A stretch of 64,000 bases of DNA from an uncultured Corynebacterium sp. (GTDB lineage: Bacteria > Actinomycetota > Actinomycetes > Mycobacteriales > Mycobacteriaceae). Below the pieces are notes generated by a model. That model made no database searches, was not told the origin of the DNA, and saw only the letters and a program-made list of their open reading frames with translations. The stretch is from contig CALTTF010000001.1 of the NCBI GenBank assembly GCA_943908385.1, positions 1 to 64,000 on the forward strand, given 5' to 3'. The position numbers and the translations under genes were made by a program. Of this stretch, positions 32,949 to 41,254 are shown one piece after another. Position 1 is the stretch's first letter; each line of letters opens with the position of its first letter.

Positions 32949-33843
32949 GGACGAATTTCTCGCCGAGCGCGCCACGAAGAGCATTATCGACGAGGTCGGC
33001 CCCGCCGCGGAAGTGTCCACTCTCCGCGCCGGCGACATCACTGTCTCCGAGCTCGTGCAGGCCACCAGCCCGTCGCTGTTCGCCGAGGAGCGCGTCGTGG
33101 TGGTCACCAACACCGAGCTCGCCGGAAAAGAGCCCACCGAACTCCTCCTGCAGGCCGCCGCCGACCCCGCGCCGGGCATGACGCTCGTCATCGTCCATAG
33201 CGGAAAAGGACGAAACAAGTCGTACGTGGCTAAATTCCGCAAGGTCGCCGACGTGCATGAGGTGAATTCCCCGAATCAGCGTGAGCGGCAAAGCTGGGTC
33301 ACCGCCGAATTCCGGCGGCACGGCGTCCGTCCCACGCCCGACGTGATCGGCGCGCTGCTCGAGTCGGTCGGCTCGGATCTGCGCGAGCTGGCCTCGGCGA
33401 TCGAGCAGCTCGTCGCGGATACGGAAGGGGAGCTCACCGTCGCGAAGGTGCGTGCCTACTACACCGGTGTCGCGGAGGTCTCCGGCTTCGACATCGCGGA
33501 CCAGGCGATCGCGGGACGCACCGACCGCGCGTTGGCCAGCACGCGCCGGGCACTGCAGCTGGGCATCAGCCCGGTCGCGATCGCGGCGGCATTGGCGAAC
33601 AAAGTCGGCGACGTGGCGAAGCTGTACGAGACCCGCGGCAACCCCGACCAGGTCGCGCGGACGGTGGGGATGCACCCGTTCGTCGCAAAGAAAACAATGC
33701 AGGTCGCGCGCAACTGGTCCGGCAGTGCCGTCAGCGAGGCGGTGATCATCGTCGCGGACCTCGATGCCACGGTGAAAGGGCAGGGCGGCGACCCCGAATT
33801 CGCCGTTGAGGACGCTGTCCGGCGCATCGCGCAGCTCGCGTGA
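32917..33843 (+). CDS. holA: DNA polymerase III delta subunit
   Basis: 308 residues. Family features: NPVHLVVGEDEFLAERATKS at the start, LFAEERVVVVTN, SVGSDLRELASAIEQLVAD, and FDIADQAIAGRTDRAL. It opens the sliding clamp as part of the clamp loader. Start chosen at 32917 because TACAAT (32904-32909) lies 7 nt upstream; an ATG at 32908 is open. The gene begins inside the 3' end of comEC. A partial 11-mer with CATTATCGACG lies at 32981-32991. Confidence 0.94.
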   Translation: MINPVHLVVGEDEFLAERATKSIIDEVGPAAEVSTLRAGDITVSELVQATSPSLFAEERVVVVTNTELAGKEPTELLLQAAADPAPGMTLVIVHSGKGRNKSYVAKFRKVADVHEVNSPNQRERQSWVTAEFRRHGVRPTPDVIGALLESVGSDLRELASAIEQLVADTEGELTVAKVRAYYTGVAEVSGFDIADQAIAGRTDRALASTRRALQLGISPVAIAAALANKVGDVAKLYETRGNPDQVARTVGMHPFVAKKTMQVARNWSGSAVSEAVIIVADLDATVKGQGGDPEFAVEDAVRRIAQLA

Positions 33844-33857
33844 TAATGTGCGTCACC

Positions 33858-34241
33858 GTGACTGAGATTCCCGCAGACGTGCAAGAATTCGCCACCCGCC
33901 TCTTCAACATGGCGCGCGACGGCGACACCACCTTGCTGGACTACGTCGACCAAGGCGTCGCCGTGGACATGACCAACCAGGACGGCAATTCCTTCCTCAT
34001 GCTCGCGTCGTACTCCGGCCACGTCGAGCTCGTCAAGGGCCTCATCGAGCGCGGCGCGGACGTGAACAAGCTCAACGACCGCGGCCAGGCACCGCTCGCG
34101 GGCGTCGTGTTCAAAAAAGAGGACGCGCTTATCGACGTCCTCCTCGCCGCCGGCGCCGACCCGACCGCCGGCACCCCCGACGCGATCTCGACGGCGAAGA
34201 TGTTCGAGCGCGACGACCTCGTGGAGAAGATGAGCAAGTGA
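33858..34241 (+). CDS. Ankyrin-repeat protein
   Basis: 127 residues with two to three ankyrin repeats: NQDGNSFLMLASYSGHVELV, then LIERGADVNKLNDRGQAPLA and DVLLAAGADPTAGTPDA. Short cytosolic ankyrin proteins mediate protein contacts; partner unknown. GTG start 8 nt after TAATGT (33844-33849); ATG at 33846 is the alternative. Copy 10 of the 11-mer is in frame in the repeat region. Confidence 0.8.
   Translation: MTEIPADVQEFATRLFNMARDGDTTLLDYVDQGVAVDMTNQDGNSFLMLASYSGHVELVKGLIERGADVNKLNDRGQAPLAGVVFKKEDALIDVLLAAGADPTAGTPDAISTAKMFERDDLVEKMSK
34127..34137 (+). repeat. GCTTATCGACG 11-mer, copy 10
   Basis: In the ankyrin gene, read as Leu-Ile-Asp-Val. Confidence 0.9.
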
Positions 34242-34885
34242 ATCCCGCGGACCTCGCGGCGATCGTTCTGGTGAATCTGGCGGGCGCAGCCACGCCCGGC
34301 CCGGATATCGTCCTGCTCACGCGCTTTGCCACGCGGTCGCGCCGCCACGCGATCGCGGCGACTTTCGGCATCTACGTCGGCGCGTTCTTCTGGATCACGC
34401 TGACTGTCCTCGGCGCCGCCGCGCTTTTGACTGCGTTTCCGTGGCTGCTGGAGCTCATCCAGGTCGCCGGCGGCGCCTGGATCATATTCATGGGCTACAC
34501 CACCGCGCGCCAAGGCTTGAAGGACCGGGAAAACCCGCCGCTGGACATGCATGACGCGGCGGAGCGCCTCGGCACCATGCGGGAGGCCTTCTTCACAGGC
34601 TTGACGACGAACCTCTCCAACCCCAAGATCGTCCTCTTCCTCGCCGCCCTCGTGGCGCCTCTGCTGCCGCCGAGCCCCACCATCGGCACTGCCGCCATCG
34701 TGATCTTCGCCCTCTGGTTCACGGCGTTCCTGCTGTTCATCGGGTTCAGCCTCGTGGTGTCCACCGAGCGGGTGCGGCGCAGGCTGTTCAGCGCGGGGCC
34801 CTACATCGACATCGGCGCCGGCGGATTCTTCATCGTCGCCGGAACCTTCCTGGTCGTCCGCGGGATTATCGGGCTGGGGTCCTAG
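34238..34885 (+). CDS. LysE/RhtB family amino-acid exporter
   Basis: 215 residues with about six membrane helices and the family signature near the N-terminus (NLAGAATPGPDIVLLTR), plus FTGLTTNLSNPKIVLFLAAL in the middle. Members export amino acids such as threonine, homoserine or lysine, or small solutes; the substrate is not evident. GTG start overlapping the ankyrin stop, so translation is coupled. Its stop overlaps the stop of the convergent esterase gene by 4 nt. Confidence 0.9.
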   Translation: MNPADLAAIVLVNLAGAATPGPDIVLLTRFATRSRRHAIAATFGIYVGAFFWITLTVLGAAALLTAFPWLLELIQVAGGAWIIFMGYTTARQGLKDRENPPLDMHDAAERLGTMREAFFTGLTTNLSNPKIVLFLAALVAPLLPPSPTIGTAAIVIFALWFTAFLLFIGFSLVVSTERVRRRLFSAGPYIDIGAGGFFIVAGTFLVVRGIIGLGS

Positions 34886-35745
34886 CCCAGGAAGAAGCGC
34901 ACCACGCGGTTGGTGGCGCCGGGGAACCAGGTGTGGCCGCCGCCTTGCACCGTGTGCAGCTCCGTGCGCGCGGCGGTGCCGTTGCGCTGCGAGAAGGTTG
35001 TGTACACGTCCGGAACAGAGCGGTACGGGGCGCCGTGGCGGGAACCGCCGTTGTAGTGGACGGTGTCGTCGTTGTCCGCGTGCATGATGAGCGTGTTCAC
35101 CTTGCCCGGAGCGCAGTTGGTCACGGTGGGGTTGTAGTACGCTCCGGAAACACTCGCGACACCGGCGACCAGGTCCGGCGCGTGGCAGCCCAGCGCGAGC
35201 GCGAAGCCGCCGCCGTTGGACAGGCCCGCCGCGTAGACGCGCTTTTTGTCGATCTTGTGCATCGCGCCGAGATTGGCCACCACCGCACGGATGAAGCGGA
35301 TATCCGACTTCATCGATGTGCGCGCGTACGGGGCGCCGCCCCACGCATTGTCCATGCCCTGCGGGTACACCACGATGGCGCGGTCGCCGGCGGCGCGCTC
35401 GAGCTGCTCGTACGAGCGGGTGCGGCCGGCATTGTGCTGCCACCCGCCGAAACCGATGATGACGGGATACGCCTTGAACGGGTTGTAGTTGCGCGGCAGC
35501 ACCACCGTGTACGGGCGGACCATGCCGTCGACGCTGACCACACGGAAACCGAAGCCGGACTGCAGCAGCGACGTTCCCACACCTGCGGCCTGGCTCGAAC
35601 CACTCGAATGGGAAGACAGGGACGACGTCTGCGCCTGCGCGGGTGCGGGTGCGGCGAAAAGCAGCGCGGCGGTGAATGCGGCGCACACACCGCGGCGGAG
35701 GTTTTTCATGAGGGGAATATTACGGCGCACAACCGTCCGTGTCAT
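34882..35745 (-). CDS. Secreted PHB-depolymerase/feruloyl-esterase-like hydrolase
   Basis: 287 residues. Signal peptide with a basic start and a hydrophobic core (CAAFTAALLFAAPAPAQAQ), then an alpha/beta hydrolase of the LpqC/poly(3-hydroxybutyrate) depolymerase type: VYAAGLSNGGGFALALGC with the nucleophile Ser, MHADNDDTVHYNGGS with Asp and VQGGGHTWFPG with His. ATG at 35745 has CGGAG upstream; an inner ATG at 35709 would give a shorter signal peptide. Substrate is probably an external ester. Confidence 0.85.
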   Translation of the reverse strand: MTRTVVRRNIPLMKNLRRGVCAAFTAALLFAAPAPAQAQTSSLSSHSSGSSQAAGVGTSLLQSGFGFRVVSVDGMVRPYTVVLPRNYNPFKAYPVIIGFGGWQHNAGRTRSYEQLERAAGDRAIVVYPQGMDNAWGGAPYARTSMKSDIRFIRAVVANLGAMHKIDKKRVYAAGLSNGGGFALALGCHAPDLVAGVASVSGAYYNPTVTNCAPGKVNTLIMHADNDDTVHYNGGSRHGAPYRSVPDVYTTFSQRNGTAARTELHTVQGGGHTWFPGATNRVVRFFLG

Positions 35746-35761
35746 ATCAGCTCCGGGAACG

Positions 35762-35792
35762 AAAAAATCCGCCCACCGGCACGGTGAGCGGA
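35762..35792 (-). terminator. Terminator after rpsT
   Basis: On the minus strand CTCCGCTCACCG pairs with CGGTGGGCGGA and is followed by TTTTTT. Confidence 0.85.
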
Positions 35793-35813
35793 GCCTTTCG
35801 ACAGGCTAAGAAT

Positions 35814-36077
35814 TTAGCCGAGCTTGTTCAGGGCGCGAGCCATGTTGGACTTCTTGTTCGCCGCGTTGTTGCGGTGGAAGACGCCCTTGGTCACAGCCTT
35901 GTCCAGCTTGCGGGAAGCGACGCGGAGCTGTGCCTCAGCTGCGGTCTTGTCGCCGCCTTCGACAGCCTCGTTGAACTTGCGGATCTCGGTGCGGACAGCG
36001 GAGCGGATGCTCTTGTTGCGGACGCGGCGCTTCTCGTTGGTGAGGACGCGCTTCTTCTGCTGCTTGATATTTGCCAT
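35814..36077 (-). CDS. rpsT: 30S ribosomal protein S20
   Basis: 87 residues, normal length, highly basic. Starts MANIKQQKKRVLTNEKRRVR and ends in GVFHRNNAANKKSNMARAL. Binds 16S rRNA. It is transcribed alone, opposite to lepA as in relatives, and has its own terminator. The ~160-nt gap upstream (36078-36241) should hold its promoter; no clear box was identified. Confidence 0.98.
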   Translation of the reverse strand: MANIKQQKKRVLTNEKRRVRNKSIRSAVRTEIRKFNEAVEGGDKTAAEAQLRVASRKLDKAVTKGVFHRNNAANKKSNMARALNKLG

Positions 36078-36241
36078 GATGTACCTCTTGAAAGTCGTGA
36101 AGGTTGAAAATGAACGTGCATCCGGAACGTGAAGCGCCGCAATTTGTCACAGACCGCGAACCCAAGGTCCTGCCCGCGGTACGCGGCGCGCCGAATAACG
36201 TTTAGAGCCTAGCAATCACTGGGTGTCAGCCCAAAATCGCG

Positions 36242-36736
36242 TCACGCCCAGTCGAAGTGCTTGCGCAGGTGGTCGGCGATGTGCTCGAAACGGCGCGCTG
36301 GGAAAAGCGCCCCGCGGCGGCGCAGGTCCGTCTCGGGGACGTAGAGGGTCTTGTCCATGCGCACCCAGCACGGTTCGCCGGTGGGCTTCCATTCGCCGGA
36401 GCCGATCGCCACCCAATCAGAATCGTCCGCGTGGTCTTCGTTTGCGGAGATGAGCAGGCCCAGAACTTCGTGGCGGTCGCGCCCCACCACGAGCATGGAG
36501 CGTTCCTTCAGGGGAGTGGTGGGAACGTTGAACCACACCACTTCGCCGGGCTCGGCCTGGCCGTCCATGTCTGGGGCGTAGAAGATGCTGCGGGAAATCT
36601 CCCGGGTCGGGATGACGCGGGCGCGGGCGGCGCGGCGGCGTACCCGGGTGGGGGAGTTGCCCATGCGCTCGTTGAGGATCTTCAGGCCTTGATCCAGCGC
36701 GGTCGGCTTGTCGGCAAGGCGCCGCAGGAACTTCAT
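36242..36736 (-). CDS. PemK/MazF-like protein
   Basis: 164 residues. The C-terminal ~110 residues match the PemK/MazF fold: EPGEVVWFNVPTTPLKERSM, LVVGRDRHEVLGLLIS and KPTGEPCWVRMDKTLYV. True MazF toxins are mRNA ribonucleases of about 110 residues encoded with an antitoxin. Here there is an N-terminal basic extension (NSPTRVRRRAARARVIPTRE) and no antitoxin-sized gene adjacent, so a solitary housekeeping relative is more likely than a toxin-antitoxin pair. Start at 36736 follows TAAGCT by 8 nt on the minus strand; 36745 is also open. Confidence 0.72.
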   Translation of the reverse strand: MKFLRRLADKPTALDQGLKILNERMGNSPTRVRRRAARARVIPTREISRSIFYAPDMDGQAEPGEVVWFNVPTTPLKERSMLVVGRDRHEVLGLLISANEDHADDSDWVAIGSGEWKPTGEPCWVRMDKTLYVPETDLRRRGALFPARRFEHIADHLRKHFDWA

Positions 36737-36779
36737 GGTTTTCAAGCTTAGTGGGTGCTACGCAGCGTCGACAAGCAAA

Positions 36780-37475
36780 CTACAGGTCAAGGCGCTCGAT
36801 GTTGGACCGTAAATTCTCGAGCGCTTTGGGCTGATCCGTGTTCCGCGCGAGACGCGTCTGGGCGAGCGCATGCTGGGTGAGGTCGCGCCAGTGGTCGGCG
36901 CTGAGCGGCAAACCGTTGGCCTGGCAGTAGTTGTAGAGGCCCAAACATTGGTCGAGCACGTCGTTCTCCTCGGCCGTCATGGTGAGGCGGTCCACGATGA
37001 ACACCGGCAACACCGCCGCCGGCTCGCCCCCGAATTTCTGGGCCAGGCGCTGCTGCGGCGGAAGCTGTCGCTTCTGCGCCGAGCTGTAAATCATCTGCTG
37101 GCCAACAGCAACGAGCCCGAAAATGACCGCCGCCGCGGCGAAACCGACACCCGTGGCGATGACCCCGGCGCCCGACATGGCAATGCCGATCGGCGTGATG
37201 ACCATCGCGAGAACCATGCAGATCGCCGCCAGCATGAAACGGCTCGTGGCCACGACCGACCGCTTCCGCTCCGGGGTAGGGGGAGCGACGGGCTCGATGA
37301 ACCGGATGAACTCGTCGTATGTGCGGAACGTGTGCGCATTCGTCCCGTCCATCAACTGGTTCAGGTTTTGCGGCAGCACGAAGCGGCTGAAATCCTTCGG
37401 GAACAGCTCGGCGGACGCATTCCACTCGCGGCGCATCGGTTGCCCGCCGAGCCAAGGGCCAATATTTTCGCTCAC
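36780..37475 (-). CDS. Membrane protein of unknown function next to lepA
   Basis: 231 residues. Two hydrophobic helices at about 82-130 (FMLAAICMVLAMVITPIGIA and GVIATGVGFAAAAVIFGLVA) lie between soluble N- and C-terminal regions; the C-terminus is helical (LGLYNYCQANGLPLSADHW). No family recognised. GTG start at 37475 because AGAAAGGAG lies 6 nt upstream; a longer frame to 37541 has no such site. Divergent from lepA with about 100 nt between them. Confidence 0.68.
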   Translation of the reverse strand: MSENIGPWLGGQPMRREWNASAELFPKDFSRFVLPQNLNQLMDGTNAHTFRTYDEFIRFIEPVAPPTPERKRSVVATSRFMLAAICMVLAMVITPIGIAMSGAGVIATGVGFAAAAVIFGLVAVGQQMIYSSAQKRQLPPQQRLAQKFGGEPAAVLPVFIVDRLTMTAEENDVLDQCLGLYNYCQANGLPLSADHWRDLTQHALAQTRLARNTDQPKALENLRSNIERLDL

Positions 37476-37578
37476 CGTGGACTCCTTTCTGCTTGGCCAC
37501 TCTAGCGCGTGACGGCGATTGCCCTTGGGCGACGAGCTCACGGTATGGTGACCTTAGTTTTTTGAGGAGGGATGGCCG

Positions 37579-39429
37579 ATGGCGAAGGCAAACACGAATT
37601 TCGCGTTGACGACGTTCACTGACCCGGCGCAGATCCGGAATTTCTGCATTATCGCGCATATCGACCACGGAAAATCCACCCTCGCGGACCGGATCCTCCA
37701 GCTGTCCAACGTGGTCGAGGCGCGCGAGATGCGCGACCAGTACCTGGACAACATGGACATCGAGCGTGAGCGCGGCATCACTATCAAGGCGCAGAACGTG
37801 CGCCTGCCGTGGACGACGGCGGACGGCACGCAGACCATTCTGCAGATGATCGACACCCCGGGCCACGTCGATTTCTCGTACGAGGTGTCGCGTTCGCTCG
37901 ACGCGTGCGAAGGCGCAATTTTGCTTGTCGACGCAGCGCAGGGCATCGAGGCTCAGACCCTCGCCAACCTGTACATGGCGATGGAGAACGACCTCGAGAT
38001 CATCCCGGTGCTGAACAAGATCGACCTGCCCGCCGCCGATCCCGAGAAGTACGCCGCCGAGATCGCCCACATCATCGGCTGTGAACCGGAGGAGGTCCTG
38101 CGCGTGTCCGGCAAGACCGGAGAAGGAGTCGCGGAACTTCTGGACAAAGTCGTCGAGCTCGTCCCGCCGCCAACACCTCTCGCCGCTGAAGGCGCCGATG
38201 CCCCGGCCCGCGCGCTCGTCTTCGACTCCGTCTACGACACCTTCCGCGGCGTGGTCACCTACATCCGCATGATCGACGGAAAGCTCGAGGCGGGCCAGAA
38301 GGTGACCATGATGAACACCGGCGTCACCCACGACATCCTCGAGATCGGCATTGTCTCCCCGACGATGCAGAAGGCGAAAGGGTTGGGCCCCGGCGAGGTC
38401 GGCTACCTCATCACCGGCGTGAAAGACGTCCGCGAAACCCGTGTCGGCGACACCGTCACCTGGGCGAATAAGGGCGCCGACGAGCCCCTCGAAGGCTTCG
38501 AGGACGTCAAGCCGATGGTCTATTCGGGCTTGTTCCCCGTGTCCCAGGAAGACTTCCCGACGTTGCGCGAGAGTTTGGAAAAGCTTCAGCTTAACGACGC
38601 CTCCCTCACCTGGGAGCCCGAGACCTCCGTCGCCTTGGGCTTCGGTTTCCGCTGCGGTTTCTTGGGTCTGCTCCACATGGAGATCACCCGCGACCGCTTG
38701 GAGCGCGAATTCGACCTCGACCTGATTTCGACCGCGCCGTCCGTCACCTACCGCGTCGTCGCTGAAGACGGAACCGAATCTTTGGTGCACAACCCGTCCG
38801 ACTGGCCGGGCGGAAAGCTCCAGGAAGTCTTCGAGCCGATCGTCAATATGACGCTGATCGTCCCTCAGGAATTCGTGGGCACCACGATGGAGCTGTGCCA
38901 GTCCAAGCGCGGCCAGATGAAGAATATGGAGTACCTCTCCGAGGAGCGCGTCGAACTGCGCTACATCATGCCGCTCGGCGAGATCATCTTCGACTTCTTC
39001 GACATGCTCAAGTCCCGCACCAAGGGATATGCCTCCCTCAACTACGAGGAGGCCGGCGAACAGCCAGCCGACCTGGTCAAGGTCGACATCCTTCTGCAGG
39101 GTGAGCCCGTCGACGCCTTCTCCGCCATCGTCCACCGCGATTCCGCGCAGTGGTACGGCAACAAGATGACCAAGAAGCTCAAGGAACTCATCCCGCGCCA
39201 GCAGTTCGAAGTTCCCGTTCAGGCGGCGATCGGATCCAAGATCATTGCGCGCGAAAACATCCGCGCACTGCGTAAGGACGTCCTGTCGAAGTGCTACGGC
39301 GGCGATATTTCCCGTAAGCGCAAGCTCCTGGAGAAGCAGAAGGCCGGTAAGAAGCGCATGAAGTCCATCGGCTCCGTCACGGTGCCGCAGGAGGCATTCG
39401 TCGCGGCGCTGTCCACCGACGAGGAATAA
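37579..39429 (+). CDS. lepA: Elongation factor 4
   Basis: 616 residues. GTPase motifs: IAHIDHGKSTLADRIL, MIDTPGHVDFSYEVSRS and VLNKIDLP. It also has the EF4-specific C-terminal domain ending in GKKRMKSIGSVTVPQEAF. EF4 back-translocates or remodels stalled ribosomes. ATG with GAGGAGGG upstream. Stop overlaps the thpR start (TAATG). Confidence 0.98.
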   Translation: MAKANTNFALTTFTDPAQIRNFCIIAHIDHGKSTLADRILQLSNVVEAREMRDQYLDNMDIERERGITIKAQNVRLPWTTADGTQTILQMIDTPGHVDFSYEVSRSLDACEGAILLVDAAQGIEAQTLANLYMAMENDLEIIPVLNKIDLPAADPEKYAAEIAHIIGCEPEEVLRVSGKTGEGVAELLDKVVELVPPPTPLAAEGADAPARALVFDSVYDTFRGVVTYIRMIDGKLEAGQKVTMMNTGVTHDILEIGIVSPTMQKAKGLGPGEVGYLITGVKDVRETRVGDTVTWANKGADEPLEGFEDVKPMVYSGLFPVSQEDFPTLRESLEKLQLNDASLTWEPETSVALGFGFRCGFLGLLHMEITRDRLEREFDLDLISTAPSVTYRVVAEDGTESLVHNPSDWPGGKLQEVFEPIVNMTLIVPQEFVGTTMELCQSKRGQMKNMEYLSEERVELRYIMPLGEIIFDFFDMLKSRTKGYASLNYEEAGEQPADLVKVDILLQGEPVDAFSAIVHRDSAQWYGNKMTKKLKELIPRQQFEVPVQAAIGSKIIARENIRALRKDVLSKCYGGDISRKRKLLEKQKAGKKRMKSIGSVTVPQEAFVAALSTDEE

Positions 39430-39974
39430 TGATCCGGGTCTTCGCGGCGCTCTTCCCCTCCGACGAGGCGAAAGAACACCTCGTCACGGCGCTGCGCCCG
39501 ATCCGCGATTTCTCACGTCAGGAGATCCGCTGGACCGACCCGGATAATTGGCATCTCACCCTCGCCTTTTACGGCGACCAGCCGAATGATGCCTCTGCGA
39601 TCCGCGCTCACCTCGCACAGATCTCCGCGTTCCACCCGCCGCTGAACCTGCACCTCACCGGCGCCGGCGCCTTTGAGAACCGCACCTTATGGACCGGAGT
39701 CGGCGGCGACACGGATAACTTGAAGACCCTCATGGCGGAAAGTGCCGACCCAATCCAGGACGTCCGCCCCCGCCAGCGCGCCCACCTCACCATCGGCCGC
39801 AGCAGTCGCCGCTCCCGCGACCCGTACGCGATCCCCGATATTGTCCGCGCCCTGTCCGTCTACCGCGGCCCCGACTTCACCGCCGACGAGATCTGTCTCG
39901 TCCAATCCCACCTCGGCGAAGGCCGCGGCGGCGGCTCCCGCTACGAGATCCTCGAAGGATTCGAACTCCGATAG
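39429..39974 (+). CDS. thpR: RNA 2',3'-cyclic phosphodiesterase (2'-5' RNA ligase family)
   Basis: 181 residues. Two H-x-T motifs of the 2H phosphoesterase fold are present: NWHLTLAFYG and RAHLTIGRSS, about 75 residues apart. ThpR hydrolyses 2',3'-cyclic phosphate ends of RNA; its true substrate in actinobacteria is not settled. Coupled to lepA. The end of the gene abuts the palindromic repeats that precede the ATPase gene. Confidence 0.9.
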   Translation: MIRVFAALFPSDEAKEHLVTALRPIRDFSRQEIRWTDPDNWHLTLAFYGDQPNDASAIRAHLAQISAFHPPLNLHLTGAGAFENRTLWTGVGGDTDNLKTLMAESADPIQDVRPRQRAHLTIGRSSRRSRDPYAIPDIVRALSVYRGPDFTADEICLVQSHLGEGRGGGSRYEILEGFELR

Positions 39975-39980
39975 TGTGCA

Positions 39981-40043
39981 AGTTTTTCAGGTATACCTTG
40001 AAAACTTTCCACTCGTGCAAGTTTTTCAGGTATACCTGAAAAA
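39981..40043. promoter_or_regulatory. Duplicated palindromic operator before the ATPase gene
   Basis: A 23-bp sequence starting GTGCAAG occurs twice, at 39976-39998 and 40015-40037, 39 bp apart. The second copy lies in a perfect 22-bp palindrome, TTTTTCAGGT/ATACCTGAAAAA centred at 40032 (40022-40043). The first is the same palindrome broken by one inserted T. The second covers the -10-like TATACC 8 nt before the ATPase ATG, so a bound repressor would block the start. Confidence 0.7.
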
Positions 40044-40044
40044 T

Positions 40045-41235
40045 ATGAGAGCTTTTCCGCGCGACAACTATCTCGACTTCCTGCGCCGCGTCATCGACCG
40101 CGATCTCGTGCGCATCATTACCGGGGTGCGCCGATGCGGAAAGAGCACCCTGCTTGAGCTCTACCGAGAAGACCTCGTTCGCGGGGGAGTGGACCCCCAA
40201 GAGATTCTCACCATCAATTTCGAAGACGCCGCGAACGACAAACTGCGGAAACCAGAGAATTTTCTCGGCTATGTGCTCGAACAGCACGAGTCACAGGGAG
40301 TGCAGTACCTTCACGTCGACGAAGTCCAAGAATTGGACGATTGGTCCCGGGTGATCAACTCTCTGCGCGTGAATCCCGGCATGGAAATCTGCGTCACCGG
40401 GTCGAATGCCACCATGTTTTCAGGGGAGTCACTGACTTATCTCGCCGGCCGCTATATCGAGCTCCACATGCTGCCGCTCTCCCTCGCGGAATTCCGCAGG
40501 TTCAGGAAAGACACTGAGAGCATCGAAAAGTCGTACCGCGAATGGATGCGAATCGGCGGTTTTCCAGCGGCAGTTCTCGCTTGGGATCCGGACATCACGG
40601 ACCAGATCAATTCGGGCCTTTTCGACTCAATTTTCACCCGTGACATCGCTACCCGCGGCCAAATCCGCGACACAGAAGTCTTCCTCCGCGTCGCACGATT
40701 CATTTTCGACAACACAGGGTCGCCGCTGTCGACGAACCGGATCAGCAACCACTTGAAGAGCCAGGGCTATTCGTCCTCTCCCGAATCCGTCGACCGCTAC
40801 CTCGCGTTGATGGAGGACGCGCACCTCATCTACCGCTGCCCCCGGTTCGACACGCAGGGAAAACAATGGTTGAAGACTAATGGAAAATACTATTTCGTCG
40901 ACCCTGGTTTGCGCACCGCTCTGCTCGGGTCGAGGGACGTCAACCGCGGCCATGATCTGGAAAACATGGTCTATCTCGAACTGCGCCGGCGCCACTACAA
41001 GGTCGCGACGGGGCATCTGCGAAACGCGGAAATCGACTTCGTGGCCACGCGTGGAAATGACACCAAGAATATCCAGGTCGCATTCTCGACCGAAGATGAT
41101 TCCACCCTCCAGCGAGAACTGCGGCCCTTGAACGGATCCGGCTACCTCATCACCGCTGACCGTATTCCGCCGAACACAGGCAACGTCAGATGGATAGACG
41201 CTTTCGAGTTTCTCGATGGGAAAGCTTTGGATTGA
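40045..41235 (+). CDS. AAA ATPase with DUF4143-like C-terminus
   Basis: 396 residues. Walker A is IITGVRRCGKSTLLELY (about 25-41), Walker B YLHVDEVQELDDW, sensor ICVTGSNATMFSG, then RYIELHMLPLSLAEF, a winged-helix part (STNRISNHLKSQGYSSSPES) and a nuclease-like end (LENMVYLELRRRHYKV, then AEIDFVATRG). This is the common DUF4143 ATPase architecture, often regulated by its own helix-turn-helix and with poorly known function. Visibly less GC-rich than its neighbours. The operator-like palindromes upstream suggest autoregulation. Overlapping or horizontally acquired origin is possible. Confidence 0.85.
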   Translation: MRAFPRDNYLDFLRRVIDRDLVRIITGVRRCGKSTLLELYREDLVRGGVDPQEILTINFEDAANDKLRKPENFLGYVLEQHESQGVQYLHVDEVQELDDWSRVINSLRVNPGMEICVTGSNATMFSGESLTYLAGRYIELHMLPLSLAEFRRFRKDTESIEKSYREWMRIGGFPAAVLAWDPDITDQINSGLFDSIFTRDIATRGQIRDTEVFLRVARFIFDNTGSPLSTNRISNHLKSQGYSSSPESVDRYLALMEDAHLIYRCPRFDTQGKQWLKTNGKYYFVDPGLRTALLGSRDVNRGHDLENMVYLELRRRHYKVATGHLRNAEIDFVATRGNDTKNIQVAFSTEDDSTLQRELRPLNGSGYLITADRIPPNTGNVRWIDAFEFLDGKALD

Positions 41236-41254
41236 TCCCGCCTATACTCAAAGC

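Noticed and set aside
36242..37475. Toxin-antitoxin pair formed by the PemK-like gene and the membrane protein gene
   Set aside because: The neighbour is a 231-residue two-helix membrane protein with its own start site, not a small DNA-binding antitoxin.
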